Assembly (NCBI GenBank): GCA_911728435.2
Contig: OU452207.1
Coordinates: forward strand, 15,835,682-15,899,681
Reading direction: 5' to 3'
DNA length: 64,000 bases
From: Apoderus coryli
Lineage: Eukaryota; Arthropoda; Insecta; Coleoptera; Attelabidae
The notes under the pieces are model-generated. The model was given only the letters and a program-made list of their open reading frames with translations. It was not told the origin of the DNA and did no database searches. Positions 43,210 to 55,724 of the stretch are shown here, in pieces. Position 1 is the first letter of the stretch. Each line of letters begins with the position of its first letter. The translations under genes were made by a program, and so were the position numbers.

Positions 43210-44240
43210 TCATAAAACTTCACTTAAGAATTTTAAAATAAACTGTTTTCCTAGTACAAGGTGTTTTGACATTTTGAAATAATCGATATATTTGTCCATG
43301 AGTGGAGTGGATGAGTGGACACATGGCGGAAGTGGCCACATGTATAACACGTTGGTGATGATCGCGGCTGCTGACGTCTTGGCTTTCTGCACTCCGAGGA
43401 CACGTGAGCATGACCATTTACAGTTAAAGCATCTCATCATATGGTCCCGCGCAGGAGGAGACATCGGTGGACGATGTCTCACTGTGACTCGTTCACTGAA
43501 ATTTCATTCATAACATTTAATATCTCTTCCAATGAAGAAAACCGCTGCATACGAGTCTGAGACTAAAGAATATGGTTGTCAAATCCGTCAATTACAGATT
43601 CAATAATATCTCTCACTCATTCCAATTCTATTTCCTCCACTAACTTTATCGTGGAAATGGTTGAAAATGTTTCGCCTCTATACCATCTTCGCGTTTCAAA
43701 ACTTTTTAACAGATAAATTCTATCCTCACGAACAGTAAACATTTCCATTAATCTTACTTTCAACTCGTTATATGACATAACAACGAATTCAGCCCGTGAA
43801 TAAAACCATTGTTTTATTGCAAATTTACTGATTGCGACAAGTAGTATCTTATTCTCACTAACCTTCCTGAATCATTTCCAGTCTTCTCGAGCACATACCG
43901 GCTTCATCAAACCCCGGCACAAACATGATTATTTCTTGCGTCGTGATAAGCTGGAGCGTTCCAAGAACCTACAGGCTGCTGATATCCAGGAGAATGTGGG
44001 CACGAAGTAGTCACGTGAGGGGCTGCAACAGATATTGAAGGCGTAGCGTACACATGGGGCTGCACAAATGGCACCGAAACTGATGGCGATATGCGGCCGG
44101 CGTATGTTGTATTGACGGGAACTTGCGATGATTGTGACGGTAACGACACCGACACAATTGTTGGTATTTGTGGTGTTAGAAACGTTATCAACACAGGAGA
44201 AATGTCACACACGGCAGCCGCCCGGGGCTCCATCCCTCCA
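43210..44240 (-). pseudogene. LTR-retrotransposon Gag fragment with zinc knuckle
   Basis: Minus frame 43907-44233 is Pro/Ser/Val-rich, like a Gag N-terminal linker. The centre (43560-43780) reads MSYNELKVRLMEMFTVRED and SFETRRWYRGETF, a Gag capsid-like helix pattern. The right part (43340-43450) has CFNC and CYTCGHF, two CCHC-like knuckles in shifted frames. Several frameshifts. I cannot assign a clade. Confidence 0.5.
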
Positions 44241-44916
44241 GACGGTGATCGCGAAAAATTGACAGGCTCCCGAAAATCGGCAGGCAGGTCCGTGATATTA
44301 GCAGGATTCTAATCATCGGCAGATATCCAGGGTTCAGGCAATGAAAACCCACTTCTCAGTTCATAACGTGGTATGATTGGTATGCTCATACGAATCTATC
44401 ACAATCGTCACTATTACACAATCTACACGCAATACTCCGAACCCCACACCTGATAATCTGTAGGAACTTTGGGAGTTACAATTTTCAAATTAAACGACTT
44501 TTCACAAAAAATATCGTTTATGTTTTATTTTATCAAATTTCCAATACATAATTTCTGGGGTTATCGGAGTTCACGGTTTTGCTCTTAACTGTCTCTACTG
44601 TCACTTGTCCACCTGTCAACTGTATATCGTTGACAGCCTACCGCGTGTGCGTGTTAGAGATGGAAAAATATGAACTACCATCACTAGAAATGGGTAATCT
44701 TCAAGTCACAAAATATCATCTACATAATCATGGCCCCAAATACGTTTTCTATAAACGTTACGCAGATTATTCACCATATTTCAAGGCTCTGAACCCGACG
44801 TTTCTTCCATGAACCCTCTTCACAGCGCATCACATTTACATATGAATCTGAAACAAATAATTCTCTTCCATACCTTGATTATAGATCAAGGTGAACATAA
44901 ACTTTTCTATTTGTAA
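44241..44916. other. No gene recognised
   Basis: Continuation of LTR-element leader-like sequence. A 77-codon plus frame at 44579-44812 has no recognisable domain. Confidence 0.4.
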
Positions 44917-45394
44917 CCATTTTGAATTAGCGGGTATTATTTACATTCAGAAAGAATACTAATTTTATAGCTCAATCCAAATGAATACCAATATGCTATT
45001 CAAATTGTTACGGGTTGGATTCAAGCCTTACGAGCAGTTTCAATTAAAGAAGAACAAACAAAGAATATCAACTTTATTAATCTGTATTAAAGTAATGTAA
45101 AATTACTCACTTTTTATAATTCTGGATCACTGCCGGTCACCCACTTTGTATTTAAAAGCAAAACAATAATTAAATGACCCTTCTGTCAACAACATAACTA
45201 AACTTTATTTGAAATATAAAACGCAAAAGTTTGGGCTCAAAACAGCTAATTTAATAAAGAAAATTAATAACAATAGGAAATAAATATGTATAAATAAAAA
45301 AAGAATAAAACAATTAAACGAGAATGAAAATTTAGAAGAAAATCTTAGTCATTAATTTTCTGAAGTAATCCATCTATCGAGGAGTGAATGTTAC

Positions 45395-46414
45395 TATTTG
45401 AATAAAACGATGTCTACTCCACAAAATGATATTTATATATACGTTGAAATTCTTATATTAGTTGCCAGACATGTTTCGGACTACACGTCCATCATCAGTG
45501 GCTAAGGAACCTTGTATAATGTAGTTAAATGTGAGGGTTACACTTGATACGAAATTAACATAGAGATTTTATATGGATTTTAGATTTAAACGTTTATACA
45601 ATATCTGCAAAATAATCACTTAATTAGGATGTGATGTAATATTATACTTGTAGGATTCTTACCATTTTGTTGGAAAATTGTTGTTAAATTAATAAAATAA
45701 AAATAAAAATGAAGTTAAATTATTGAACATTTGTAGATCATTTCTACTTGTATCATTAGTTTTTTCTTTTTTCTCATCTTTGAGGAAACAAGTTAAATTT
45801 CAATTGAACTGGTCAGAGCCCACCAGTACAGTCGTTTAAGGATCACAAATAAGAAAAACAAAATGTCGAGTGGTGAGGATGAAGATAGTTATATATATAT
45901 TAAGGTTTCAGCCAAAGCTACACATTTGGTGTTTGAGGTGAGGTGAGGAAGTCAAATGAGGTGAGTAGATGAGGGTTGTTTAATTTATAATGTATTAAGT
46001 GAGTGAATTTTGGTAAGATGTTGAGAGAAGTTATTTGTTAATTGTAAAGTCCATGATTTTAATGTCTTTTATATTTGTTATCTAAGGGTGTATTAATCTT
46101 AATGTTCGATCAAATGTAGTGGTGTCTGTGGATTAATGACTCTATTGTTTGTGTCTAAGAAGAAGTGAAATGTTATGTTATAACCTAACATTAGCTGATT
46201 TATTTATATTTGTAGGTTATGGGGCTTATTTATGGGAGGCTTGGGGTGGTGGGTTCTATTGAGTTGAATTTAAGGGAATTGAAGAACGGGAGGCAGTCGA
46301 ATTCGAGTTGGTCATTTACGCAAGTGTACTTGGTGTTCTTTTTATATGAATTAATTTCCATGGCTTCCAAGACATTTAGCATTGTGCTTTTAAGACAAGA
46401 ATGGGGCATTTCAG
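45395..46414 (+). repeat. Left arm of ~1 kb inverted repeat
   Basis: Pairs with 47891-48840. Both arms contain the last 60 codons of the Penelope gene (EINSYKKNTKYTCVNDQLEF), the 3' UTR and ACTCCACAAAATGAT near the outer end. The arms differ by scattered substitutions and by a ~75 bp block (45431-45505) holding the hammerhead, absent from the right arm. Confidence 0.9.
45457..45505 (-). ncRNA. Hammerhead ribozyme of the Penelope element
   Basis: On the element strand: stem I GCCA/TGGC (45499-45502, 45464-45467) with an outer TTA/TAA pairing across a 3 nt bulge; CTGATGA (45492-45498); extra T at 45491; stem II GGAC/GTCC; GAAA (45474-45477); minimal stem III AC/GT; cleavage after GTC at 45468. 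Hammerheads are known in Penelope terminal repeats. It lies about 730 nt after the end of the coding region, in sense orientation. Confidence 0.88.
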
Positions 46415-46830
46415 CATTTTGATCGATGGAAAAGGAGTGGTGTTCATTATAGATGTGGTTGGCAAAGGCGGAGTTACTGTTTATTTCTTCAGCGTTTTCT
46501 TGAGTGGCCTTTTCAATGATTTTATTGTGTTCCTTAATACGAGTTCCAAAGTTGCGACCAGTTTGACCAATGTAGATGGTATTGCAGTTTATGGTGCCAC
46601 ATTTCAATAAGTACACTCCGGATTTTTGAAGCCAGTTGACTGGGGATTTGCTGTTATCAAGGTAATTGCCAATGGTATTTCTAGTTCTGAAGCAGATGTT
46701 AATGTTGTTGTTATTAAATAGTTTTTTAATGGAATGCATAAATGGACCAGTGTATGTGATGGGGTGGAAGCTCTTGTTTGTAGAATTTTCGAAAGTGGTA
46801 AGTCCATTAAACGTGTACTTTATTAGGTGT
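46230..46830 (-). pseudogene. Penelope C-terminal GIY-YIG endonuclease
   Basis: GVYLLKCGTINCNTIYIGQTGRN gives the GIY-YIG core, followed by GTRIKEHNK and a downstream HIYNEHHSF-type segment. This nuclease nicks the target for insertion. The frame 46230-46739 is intact from within, but is separated from RT by a frameshift near 46830. Confidence 0.9.
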
Positions 46831-47910
46831 TTATAATATATTTTATTGATATTGGATAGTGGTTTACTTTAGCTATATGGTAAATTATTGACAATTCATT
46901 ATTGAAGTCTTCATGTGACATAGGCACGTGGAAAAGTCTGTGGAAGTAAGATTCGAATGTTGAGAATTTGTGTGCGGACGGATGGTTGGAGTGGTAGTCG
47001 ATAATAGCATCTGACGAAGTGGGTTTATGATATATTGAGAAGGTAAGTTGGTTGTTATGTCTATGTATGGTTAAGTCAAGATACGCTAATGAGTTATTTG
47101 TTTCAGATTCATGTGTGAATTGAATTCGTTCATGTATGGAGTTCATGAAGTTAAGCGTTTGGACAGTGGTTCCTATGTATATGGCGAAGATGTCATCCAC
47201 GTATCTTTTTAAGCAAATGAATTTTGGACCATGAATGTTATTTGATAGAATAGTTTGGTCTTTTTTTGACATGAAGATTTCAGCTAGCAGGGACGAGATG
47301 CCATTTCCCATGCTCAAGCCATCCATTTGTTTATAATATTTATTGTTAAAGTGAAAAAAAGTTTTGTTCGAGATTGATTTTCAGTAAATTGTGTACGGCA
47401 TTGATATCTGACATGTTTAAGTTGGAGTTATTTATTAGCAAATCTTTAACTATATCTAAAGTCTCATTGACAGGGACACTACTATATAGGTTTTTGACAT
47501 CAAAGTATATGAGTTGTGCGTTCTCAGGACATTGAATATGTTTAATTTTGCTTATTAAATCGATGAAGTTTTTTACTGAATGTATGGATGTGAAATTGGT
47601 TTTATCTCTGAGGATGTAGTTTAGCCAGTTAGAGAGTTTTGATGCTGGGGTTCCTGAGAAACAGGCAATGGGACGAGCGGGAATCTCTCTTTTATGTATC
47701 TTAAGGAGTGCACGTAATTCGGGTGTTTTAATGTTCATGCATGAAAGTTTGAATTTGTTGGTGCCTAGGGATTCGAGTGTATTTTTGTGGGAGGTAAGGG
47801 TCTTGTTGAGTTTTGTGTGGTTTTGTTTGGTGGGGTTGTTTGGGATTTCACGGAAATCAGGATTATTGAGGAAATCTTCAAGTTTCCTAACTGAAATGCT
47901 CCATTCTTGT
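46823..47910 (-). pseudogene. Penelope reverse transcriptase
   Basis: From about 47910: SVRKLEDFLNNPDF, then LRALLKIHKREIPARPIACF, YFDVKNLYSSVP and, after a frameshift in a T-run near 47360, MDGLSMGNGISSLLAEIFM and LKRYVDDIFAIY (catalytic YVDD). The frame extends upstream to 48089, but those first 60 codons are antisense of the C-terminus in the inverted arm and are not real protein. Confidence 0.9.
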
Positions 47911-48840
47911 CTTAAAAGCACAATGCTAAATGTCTTGGAAGCCATGGAAATTAATTCATATAAAAAGAACACCAAGTACACTTGCGTAAATGACCAACTC
48001 GAATTCGACTGCCTCCCGTTCTTCAATTCCCTTAAATTCAACTCAATAGAACCCACCACCCCAAGCCTCCCATAAATAAGCCCCATCACCTACAAATATA
48101 AATAAATCAGCAAATGTTAGGTTATAACATAACATTTCACTTCTTCTTAGACACAAGCAATAGAGTCATTAATCCACAGACACCACTACATTTGATCGAA
48201 CATTAAGATTAATACACCCTTAGATAACAAATATAAAAGACATTAAAATCATGGACTTTACAATTAACAAATAACTTCTCTCAACATCTTACCAAAATTC
48301 ACTCACTTAATACATTATAAATTAAACAACCCTCATCTATTCACCTCATTTGACTTCCTCACCTCACCTCAAACACCAAATGTGTAGCTTTGGCTGAAAC
48401 CTTAATATATATATATATATAACTATCTTCATCCTCACCACTCGACATTTTGTTTTTCTTATTTGTGATCCTTAAACGACTGTACTGGTGGGCTCTTACC
48501 AGTTCAATTGAAATTTAACTTGTTTCCTCAAAGATGAGAAAAAAGAAAAAACTAATGATACAAGTAGAAATGATCTACAAATGTTCAATAATTTAACTTC
48601 ATTTTTATTTTCATTTTATTAATTTAACAACAATTTTCCAACAAAATGGTAAGAATCCTACAAGTATAATAATATTACATCCTAATTAAGTGATTATTTT
48701 GCAGATATTGTATAAACGTTTAAATCTAAAATCCATATAAAATCTCTATGTTAATTTCGTATGAAGTGTAACCCTCACATTTAACTACATTATACAAGGT
48801 TCCCAAAAGATCATTTTGTGGAGTAGACGTCGTTTTATTC
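47891..48840 (-). repeat. Right arm of ~1 kb inverted repeat
   Basis: Inverted copy of 45395-46414. On the plus strand its coding part reads the same last 60 residues as the Penelope gene (47896-48075). It lacks the hammerhead block. Confidence 0.9.
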
Positions 48841-49868
48841 AAATTAGTCATTAATGTACAACTAAAAAAATAGGAAAATTAATATAATTACGAATAGTTA
48901 TATTAATTCCTATACGAAACTTTAATTACAATTGAAACTGAATTTATTTCAATTACTAAAAGAAACAACTTAATCTTTATAAAAATTGATTGAAAACAAA
49001 AAGGCTTTCAATTAAAAGAATTAACAAAGAACTTACTGAACTTGAACTTCGATTATTATTAAGAAACTTTATACAATTAGAAATCACATCTAGACTCTAC
49101 CAAGGCTAAAATGAATCTAAATTCGAAAATCCGATTGTCTTTCCAAAACACTTAACATACATGAGAAGTAGGTACCTAGATTGAAAATAGCCAATCAGAA
49201 AAAAGGCCATTTTGCAATATACCCCTATAAAGATACATCTACAGGGTGAGAGTTCAGGAATAAGATACATTTTTATGTCGACTTTAATAACGGTTGTTGA
49301 TACTTAGGTATCTTATGTTGGAGTTCGTTCAAAAGATTAACTAGTCACTACCATTTGTAAAGCAAGAAACAATCCGATTTTATAATGACTTGTCAATCTC
49401 CCGAATCAGCGACTGGACAAAAACCCATTGTTTTTTTATTCGCCCTTTATATACTATTTGATATCGGAAACCGTGACACCCTCCAACTACTAGCTTCTGT
49501 ATATAATAATAAAAGTCCGACATTTAATTTGCATGAAGGCGTTTTGAGAATCTTGAATGACCACTCTGTATTTAAAACATCTGGTTATCTTTTCTAATAT
49601 ATGCTTTTATCTTTAGACTAACTCATAAACAAACTCTCGAATTCTCGATTAGAAAAAGGTCGTTCTTTTAGGTAACAATTCTTTTAGGAACATTTGTTAA
49701 AAGCCCAAGATAATAAATTTATTACTTACAGATCTTGTATGATATTTACACAAAGATTAGACTTCTAGACTTGTTAGGTATACAACTATAAAAATAAGAG
49801 AAAATATCCAAAATTACCCAAATAGATATACAGGGTAGGACAAAAGTAAATTCTATTGCCCGTGTGTC

Positions 49869-50689
49869 TTTGTTTTGTTACATATTTACCGCAAACCAAC
49901 GTCCACAGACACATTCATAGATTATTTTTATAATCGTCCATCAACCCCAACACCGTCTCTTCAACATCTCTCTGTCCCTCGATAATTTTAACAAAGAATT
50001 ATCTATCATCTACCCTATCGTCAAATCCAACTATTATCCAATATCTACAGTTAACAATACATTATACAGGGTGTCCCGAAATTAGCCTACCAAACGTTAA
50101 CCACGAATTCTACGCTCCAAAAGAATGCAAACATAGACCGACAGCGCATGTAGAACATTTCCAAATGGCCCTATGCACATCGTTTACTGTACTACAATAA
50201 TCTCAAGACTCCACATCTAATGGGCATGTGTTAGCATTGATCATGGCGTAGCTCAACCGGAATAATTTCTTAACTTTATTTGGTTCTCGATTTACTAAAT
50301 TTTTACTTTTACTAACAGATGGAACTGAGATACCTATCAGTCCTCGTGCAACTGATAAACAAAACTGCTTCAATGGATTACATTTGGAGTTTACTCTCTG
50401 CTAAAACAAGATGAATGAATGCATTTACAACACTTCGATTCCACTATTTGTGTGATTTTCTATCTACTTCGCTTTTGAGCATGTCAAATATATCAACATA
50501 TTCCTTCAGCTTGTTGTAGGTTTTGACTATAACGGGACGCATTTTCGGAATTCGCCGATTCATTAGCTGGTCGGAACAACTCGGGTGATATGAAATTGCC
50601 CATCTCAAACTAAGAATATCTTTTCGTTTTGAATCAGATTGGTGTAACTAGTTTCTTGAGCTGTTAAAAACATTTTGATTTCTCGTGGC
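49869..50689. other. No gene; TE-end-like motif
   Basis: ACAGGGTGTCCCGAAATTAG at about 50066 resembles ends of insect transposons but has no partner that I can see. The rest has no supported frame. Confidence 0.4.
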
Positions 50690-52031
50690 ATTCTGCACAC
50701 CAATTATTCAAAGAGTTGAAACGCTTTACCAGTCGTCAGATATTATGTTTGTGATGCCACGGGCAACACTGATACACAAAATCCTAAAGTTTACTACTTT
50801 ATAACAGAGTCCGCTATTGGAGGATTACCTTTGGGCTGCATCCTAAGTAACAGCCAACAATCGAATGTATTTTTAGAACTCGTGCGTGGCCTTTATGAAA
50901 TTTTTCCCATTAAAATTAAACCAAAAGTTATTCTTACATATGACGATTTAACTGAAAGAAACACTTTTAGATATGGTCTGAATCATCTTTCTTGTTGTGT
51001 ACTTTCCACGTTTTGAAAGCCTGTTGGAAGTGGCTTAAAACAGAGAAGAATATAGTTTCATCAAATGATGTGCATAGCTGTTATAAATGTTTTCGAAATA
51101 TTCTCGTATCAAAATCATATAAAGATCTAGAAAAGTCCTGTTTTGAATTTACTGATAATTGCAAATATGGTAATTTCACAAATTATGTAAGTCATATGAT
51201 GGAGAGAGCTGACAGGCCTCTTATATCGACAACATTTACCACTAAGAGGAACTGATACTAATAATTACATCGAAGTTATATTTAGATTGCTTAAAGATAT
51301 ACCCTTGGAAAGGACGAAAGCGTTTATTTTGCCTCAACTATATGGTTTTATTACTACTAACTTTGAATCTTATTATAAGCATCGAATTTTAGATATTTTG
51401 CTAAAACGAGCATCTTAGTCGTTATATCTGGAGATATTGTTGACCTTAATGACGAATATGAAGTAAAGCGTCAGAGCGATAGAAATCTCATCTATTTTGT
51501 TGATTTATTAATTTATAAGTGTCCACAGGGCTTCACACTGTAAGCACCAGGCAGCGGTGGTAAAAAGGTTTAATATACATTTAGTTTTTAACACATTGTA
51601 TTGTGCTTAAAAGGAACTAGAAAGCAGGCAGGTGAGCATATATATATAGCAGAAAACTGATAAAGATGTTGGTACAGAACCAGTCTCTTTACAAAATTTT
51701 AATTCTACTGTGAATATTGGTGCTGATAAAAATAATACCACGTACGAAAAACATGACATTGTCGAACTAAAAGAAAAATGGAAACATCACATACAGAAAA
51801 AGTCCTGGAACATTTCGAAAGAAGCCCTTCAATATTTTATCCTGCTATCAAAGCGTATTTAAGCAATTGTGAACAACATGCTAACTCAGAAGAGACCTTA
51901 TTGTCTGGTTTGCACACAGCTTTCAAATACAGGGCCCTTGTATGTAAAAGGAAACGACCGCAGCTACACGAAAAAAGGATAAGCAGCCTACATCAATTGG
52001 TCGTAGAAAACGTCGGGACTTTATGAATCTG
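50690..52031 (+). pseudogene. MULE transposase with SWIM finger, relic
   Basis: Pieces in order: PLGCILSNSQQSNVF, IFPIKIKPKVILTYDDLTERN (DDE Asp context), LCTFHVLKACWKWL, TNNYIEVIFRLLKDI, CPQGFT and CKHQAAVVKRFNI (SWIM zinc finger, about 51520-51575), and the end PTSIGRRKRRDFMN (51987-52028). This order is that of insect Mutator-like transposases. Many frameshifts and stops. Confidence 0.85.
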
Positions 52032-52040
52032 TGATTTGCA

Positions 52041-52836
52041 TCACCCGAGATATTCCGATCGGCAAATGTGTCTGCGAATTCCGAAAATGCTAACGGGACA
52101 TGGTATATTTTCTATTCTTCCATTATTTGTTTTTCTAGTTGTAACTTCCATAATAAAGCGGTCATGATAGTTTCCTAATAACAAAACACTTCGGCAAACG
52201 ATCCATTTTAATGCTGCCAATTCATCTGTCGATACTCTCCAGTCCATATCGCCTCTTTTCAGAGATTTATCTACTTTGAATTCATGGAAATCTTTTCTTC
52301 CTTTACGAATTGTTCCACAGCCAAAAATTCCACCGGCCAAGTCTCTCTGCAACTGGACAGAATTGAAATAATTATCAAAGAATACTTTGTGGTGTTTGCC
52401 AATTAACTGTTAGATCTTTTCCGACGAGGTGGTCCAAATTTTTTTCAACGACATTCGCATTAACTTTGCGAGTATACATTTGAAACTCTGAAACATATCC
52501 GGTACTGTCTGCTCTAATCCTAACCTTTACAGGTTTCATGGGCATATATTGATGGAGATTGCCTCTACCTTTAAATCTGATCATCGACTCACCACCGATT
52601 GGCATTCATTATGCTTGAGAGCAGAACGAAATGTTTCAGTCAGTTTTGAAAGTAGCGTTCTTATTTTATATAATTTGTCAAAGTTAGCGTCATTTCGCTT
52701 GGGCTGCACTGCATCATCATTTATGTATGTTACTCAAAAGCCATGTAAATCTGTTACGTGATAATACAGAGCTTATGAAGTGATCACGAATCTCTTCTAT
52801 AGAAGACCTATAGTCTTTGTAACTAGGCATTTTTTA
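52041..52836 (-). pseudogene. piggyBac transposase relic 1
   Basis: Order from the right: MPSYKDYRSSIEEIRDHFIS, SRNRFTWLLSNIH, PKRNDANFDKLYKIR, ESMIRFKGRGNLHQYMPMKP, VRIRADSTGYVSEFQMYT, then LAGGIFGCGTIRKGRKDF and SLKRGDMDWRVS, LKWIVCRSVLLLGNYHD. Asp residues of the DDE core are partly present. Frameshifts near 52390, 52590 and 52730. The left end abuts the MULE relic, tail to tail. Confidence 0.92.
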
Positions 52837-54520
52837 AGAATCATTAATAAATTTACACCCAAAAACGACAAAATTATTATTGCTTCCACCGGTTTTCTGC
52901 AACGCGAACAGGTTAGTTTGGAAAACAATATTGGAAATTAAACTGTCTGGGAACAAGTAACTGAAGCTCACAGCTGTTCAACAATATTACAAACGAAATC
53001 TTATTAAAATATTATCAAGATCCAATCGATATTAATGCCGGGGATAGAATAATTAACTAGTGGAATATGTTTAAATCATTAATTTATGAGGATAAGTCGG
53101 AACATCTTAATTGCCAAAGGCCGAGAAAGCGAGAAAGAAAGAAATATACATAATTGATTTGTGAGATTAGGTGAAGGCCGCTACCTATATTCCACTGACT
53201 CCACTAAAATGAGAAAACATCCTGAAGTGTGGCTGAAGGCTATAGTCATTAATTGACAAAGTTGGCGCTGCAGCCAGTTTCACAGGAACAGGAGCCAACT
53301 TGCACCACATCATCTTCCGTTAATTTAATTACGAACGTTAAATCCTACTCGATTTATTCTACCCAACCAAAACCTGTATTTTCTAAGAATTATTTGACCA
53401 CTATTTCTATAAAAGCGACCATCGGCGACAAAACGCCCCAATTGAGACTTCTTACCTCATACATCATAAACCTCTGCATAGATCCCCGCGAACTTCACCT
53501 CTGACAATAATGACAGTACAATGTCAACAGCTGATACTTTAAAATAGACTTATTGGTTTTCGATTAATATTAAGCAATAATTCGATGGGAAGTCAAAACT
53601 CAATATTCATAAAATAAGGTAGGTAACAATTAAGTAAGCATGCAATACTTAATTACATATACACGCTTAATACACAACATGTAATATCAGCCGCTAACCG
53701 TATAGTGGACTGTTTACATAATCAAAACAGCGGATTTTGAAGCCGAAAGCCTGGAAAATGCTGTATCGAAGCCACCCAGTAACAATCATGACGATAAGGG
53801 CATGGATAAAATCAATAATGGTCTAGAAAACGATGACGAAGTAATGGAGTGCCTAACCAGAAGATACTCGAGATACGTAACAGGTAAGGCTGTGAACGAA
53901 CCAAATATTCTACTACTTGTAGGAGGGCAGTCATAAAGGTATATACAGGAATTATCGTTAAAACAAGACGAAAAACACAAGATATAGTAGCCTGCTCGAA
54001 CGAAGGCTACGGGGACTCTTAGAACAGAACTGCAACCATCAATCCAGACAAATACAACACTACCCACATATACGGGTATCAGGAGTCCTTGGCAACGTAT
54101 TTATTTAGAATTACTATAAAAACACCAAAACGTAAACCGACAAGCTTAAGAGATTCAAAACATGGGTATCGGGCGACAAGGGGCATAAATAATACCCAGT
54201 TTAATTTCTTGCGAATTATAATTATTTGAACAATATGAATAAAGATGCTACAATAATAAGAACAAAAAAAAAAGTGATTTATTACCCCATGAAAGAATAT
54301 AAAATAATTGAGAGGTGATCATTTAGATTTTTATTAAATAATAGGCGTAATCTTAAAGTAGTAGAAATCAGATTAATTCTATTGGCCCAAAATTTTAACG
54401 TTACAACCTGTCACCCAATCTTTGGCGGTCATCCCGGTAGAGTCCAGGAATTTGCTATGCAAACACCAACTACATGGCGTATTGTTTTTACCGTTTGTGG
54501 TAACTAATCCTCCTATTTAT
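52837..54520. other. No gene recognised
   Basis: Contains GGCTGAAGGC at about 53232 and TGAAGGCCG near 53171, like the motif at 26111. An 83-codon plus frame at 53253-53504 has no recognisable domain. From 53530 to 54520 I see no supported feature. Confidence 0.4.
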
Positions 54521-54524
54521 TAAA

Positions 54525-54975
54525 TATATTCCTCCCACGCAGGAGGGTCGTGGAATATGGACGCATTTAAACTCCTTTTTCGTCCACTGTTTGCATTCAT
54601 CCTTATTTGTAAATTGGTTGATGTAACAAGAACACTTTTCATATCGCACCACTGAACTATATTAATCTTTCCATCCCTGCGAATTGATTGCTCTGAAGAA
54701 TCTTGAACCATTTTTGACAAAACCTTTTTCGAAGCTAGTAGGTAACTATGATCTTTTTTCTAACGTACAATTCAAAAGCGGTATCGTTGTAAAATATCGA
54801 TCAATAAAAATATGTGTCTTTTACGGTTTGTCAAAGCCCCAAAACAGCAGATGATCCTACCTCTAAGTTTTTCGATTTGTCATCCAAAACTTAACTTGTG
54901 GATATTTGATACAAGACATTAGTATTGAAATTCCCAAGAAAGTTTTATTTCTGATAATGTCAAGTTTTAGATTTT
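54525..54975 (-). pseudogene. piggyBac-like transposase relic 2
   Basis: FLGISILMSCIKYPQVKFW at the right, then HIFIDRYFTTIPLL, then DGKINIVQWCDMKSVLVTST (54600-54690), ending DPPAWEEY. The motif order follows piggyBac (FLGI-LMG, D-FFTS-PL, V-W-D-K-V-LST, P-VEEYN). A large internal deletion removes the central core. Sequence differs from relic 1, so a different family. Confidence 0.72.
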
Positions 54976-55724
54976 CTTATCTATATCTATCTATCTAAAG
55001 TTGTTGAACTCACAAATATGTTGGAAATCCTGATCATCTAGGTATATTCTGACGTAATTTGGCACCGTCCAATTCTGTCGTTCTTCATTTTTTTCTTTAT
55101 GTTTGTAAACCTTACGATGTAAACTTTGACTTTTAGAAGTGACAAAAAGTACGATTCTCCTGCGTTGAGTAGTGACTTTAAGCTTTACAGTTTATTATTG
55201 CGTTACAGTATTTAGTCTATAACGTTTTCTCAGGTTGGGATCGTTACTAACTGGCGTTCAACTGCTTCCACGGCGGTTTGTTCCTCGGGCGCCAGTTTTT
55301 TAACGTCGTATGCTACACGGATACCGGGTAACTAAAGTGGAGATAGTAATTCCAGGGGTCGAGTCTTTAGTCCGACCAAAAGACGGCCTAAGGGCTTAGT
55401 CCTGGTATGATATGGTCTGCACCCTGGTTGCTGGTGGACTGTCGTTCTGGTCACCACTACTCCACTACATTACTGCTGCTGGTTGTTGATCGCTGCTGGC
55501 GGTCGACTGCCGGTTTCTGTGTTGAGATCTGGTATTTATGCACCACGGCGCTGTCGCCACTGGCCAGCTTCTGCCTCCCTACTTCTGGTATCAGCGCGCA
55601 TTCGCGTCGCGAAAAGCACAGGCCACATCGGTGTCGATCGATACACGGTTGAACCGGTGGGGTATAGTACAGGGTGGACGGAATTACATCACTACATTGA
55701 AAAGGAAAATATAATACGGATACT
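54976..55724. other. No gene recognised
   Basis: GC is higher at 55230-55700. CTGGCGCCCGAGGAAC on the minus strand near 55285 looks like a tRNA-Lys-type gypsy primer site, so an LTR-element edge is possible. Frames at 55407-55917 show no domain. Confidence 0.4.

Larger units (their letters stand above)
45357..48843 (-). mobile_element. Penelope-like element with inverted terminal copy
   Basis: TTAGTCATTAAT flanks it at 45345-45356 and 48844-48855. It encodes RT and GIY-YIG endonuclease on the minus strand. The 5' end (47891-48840) is an inverted copy of the element's own 3' end (about 45395-46414), including the last 60 codons and 3' UTR. The left end has about 38 extra bases. The RT N-terminus is missing, replaced by this inverted copy. 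A hammerhead is kept only in the 3' arm. Confidence 0.9.
44917..49868 (+). repeat. Dispersed repeat family A, copy 2 (split)
   Basis: 44917-45356 and 48856-49868 together match copy 1 (6930-7842 + 17623-18256). The break is caused by the Penelope element. Copy 1 near 7425-7450 shows the uninterrupted site. No conserved protein frame. Confidence 0.8.

Noticed and set aside
47911..48089. N-terminal 60 codons of the Penelope RT frame (MMGLIYGRLG...)
   Set aside because: They are the antisense of the Penelope C-terminus lying in the inverted arm; the same codons occur at 46219-46402 on the other strand.
50066..50086. ACAGGGTGTCCCGAAATTAG as a transposon TIR
   Set aside because: No inverted partner or target duplication found within several kb.
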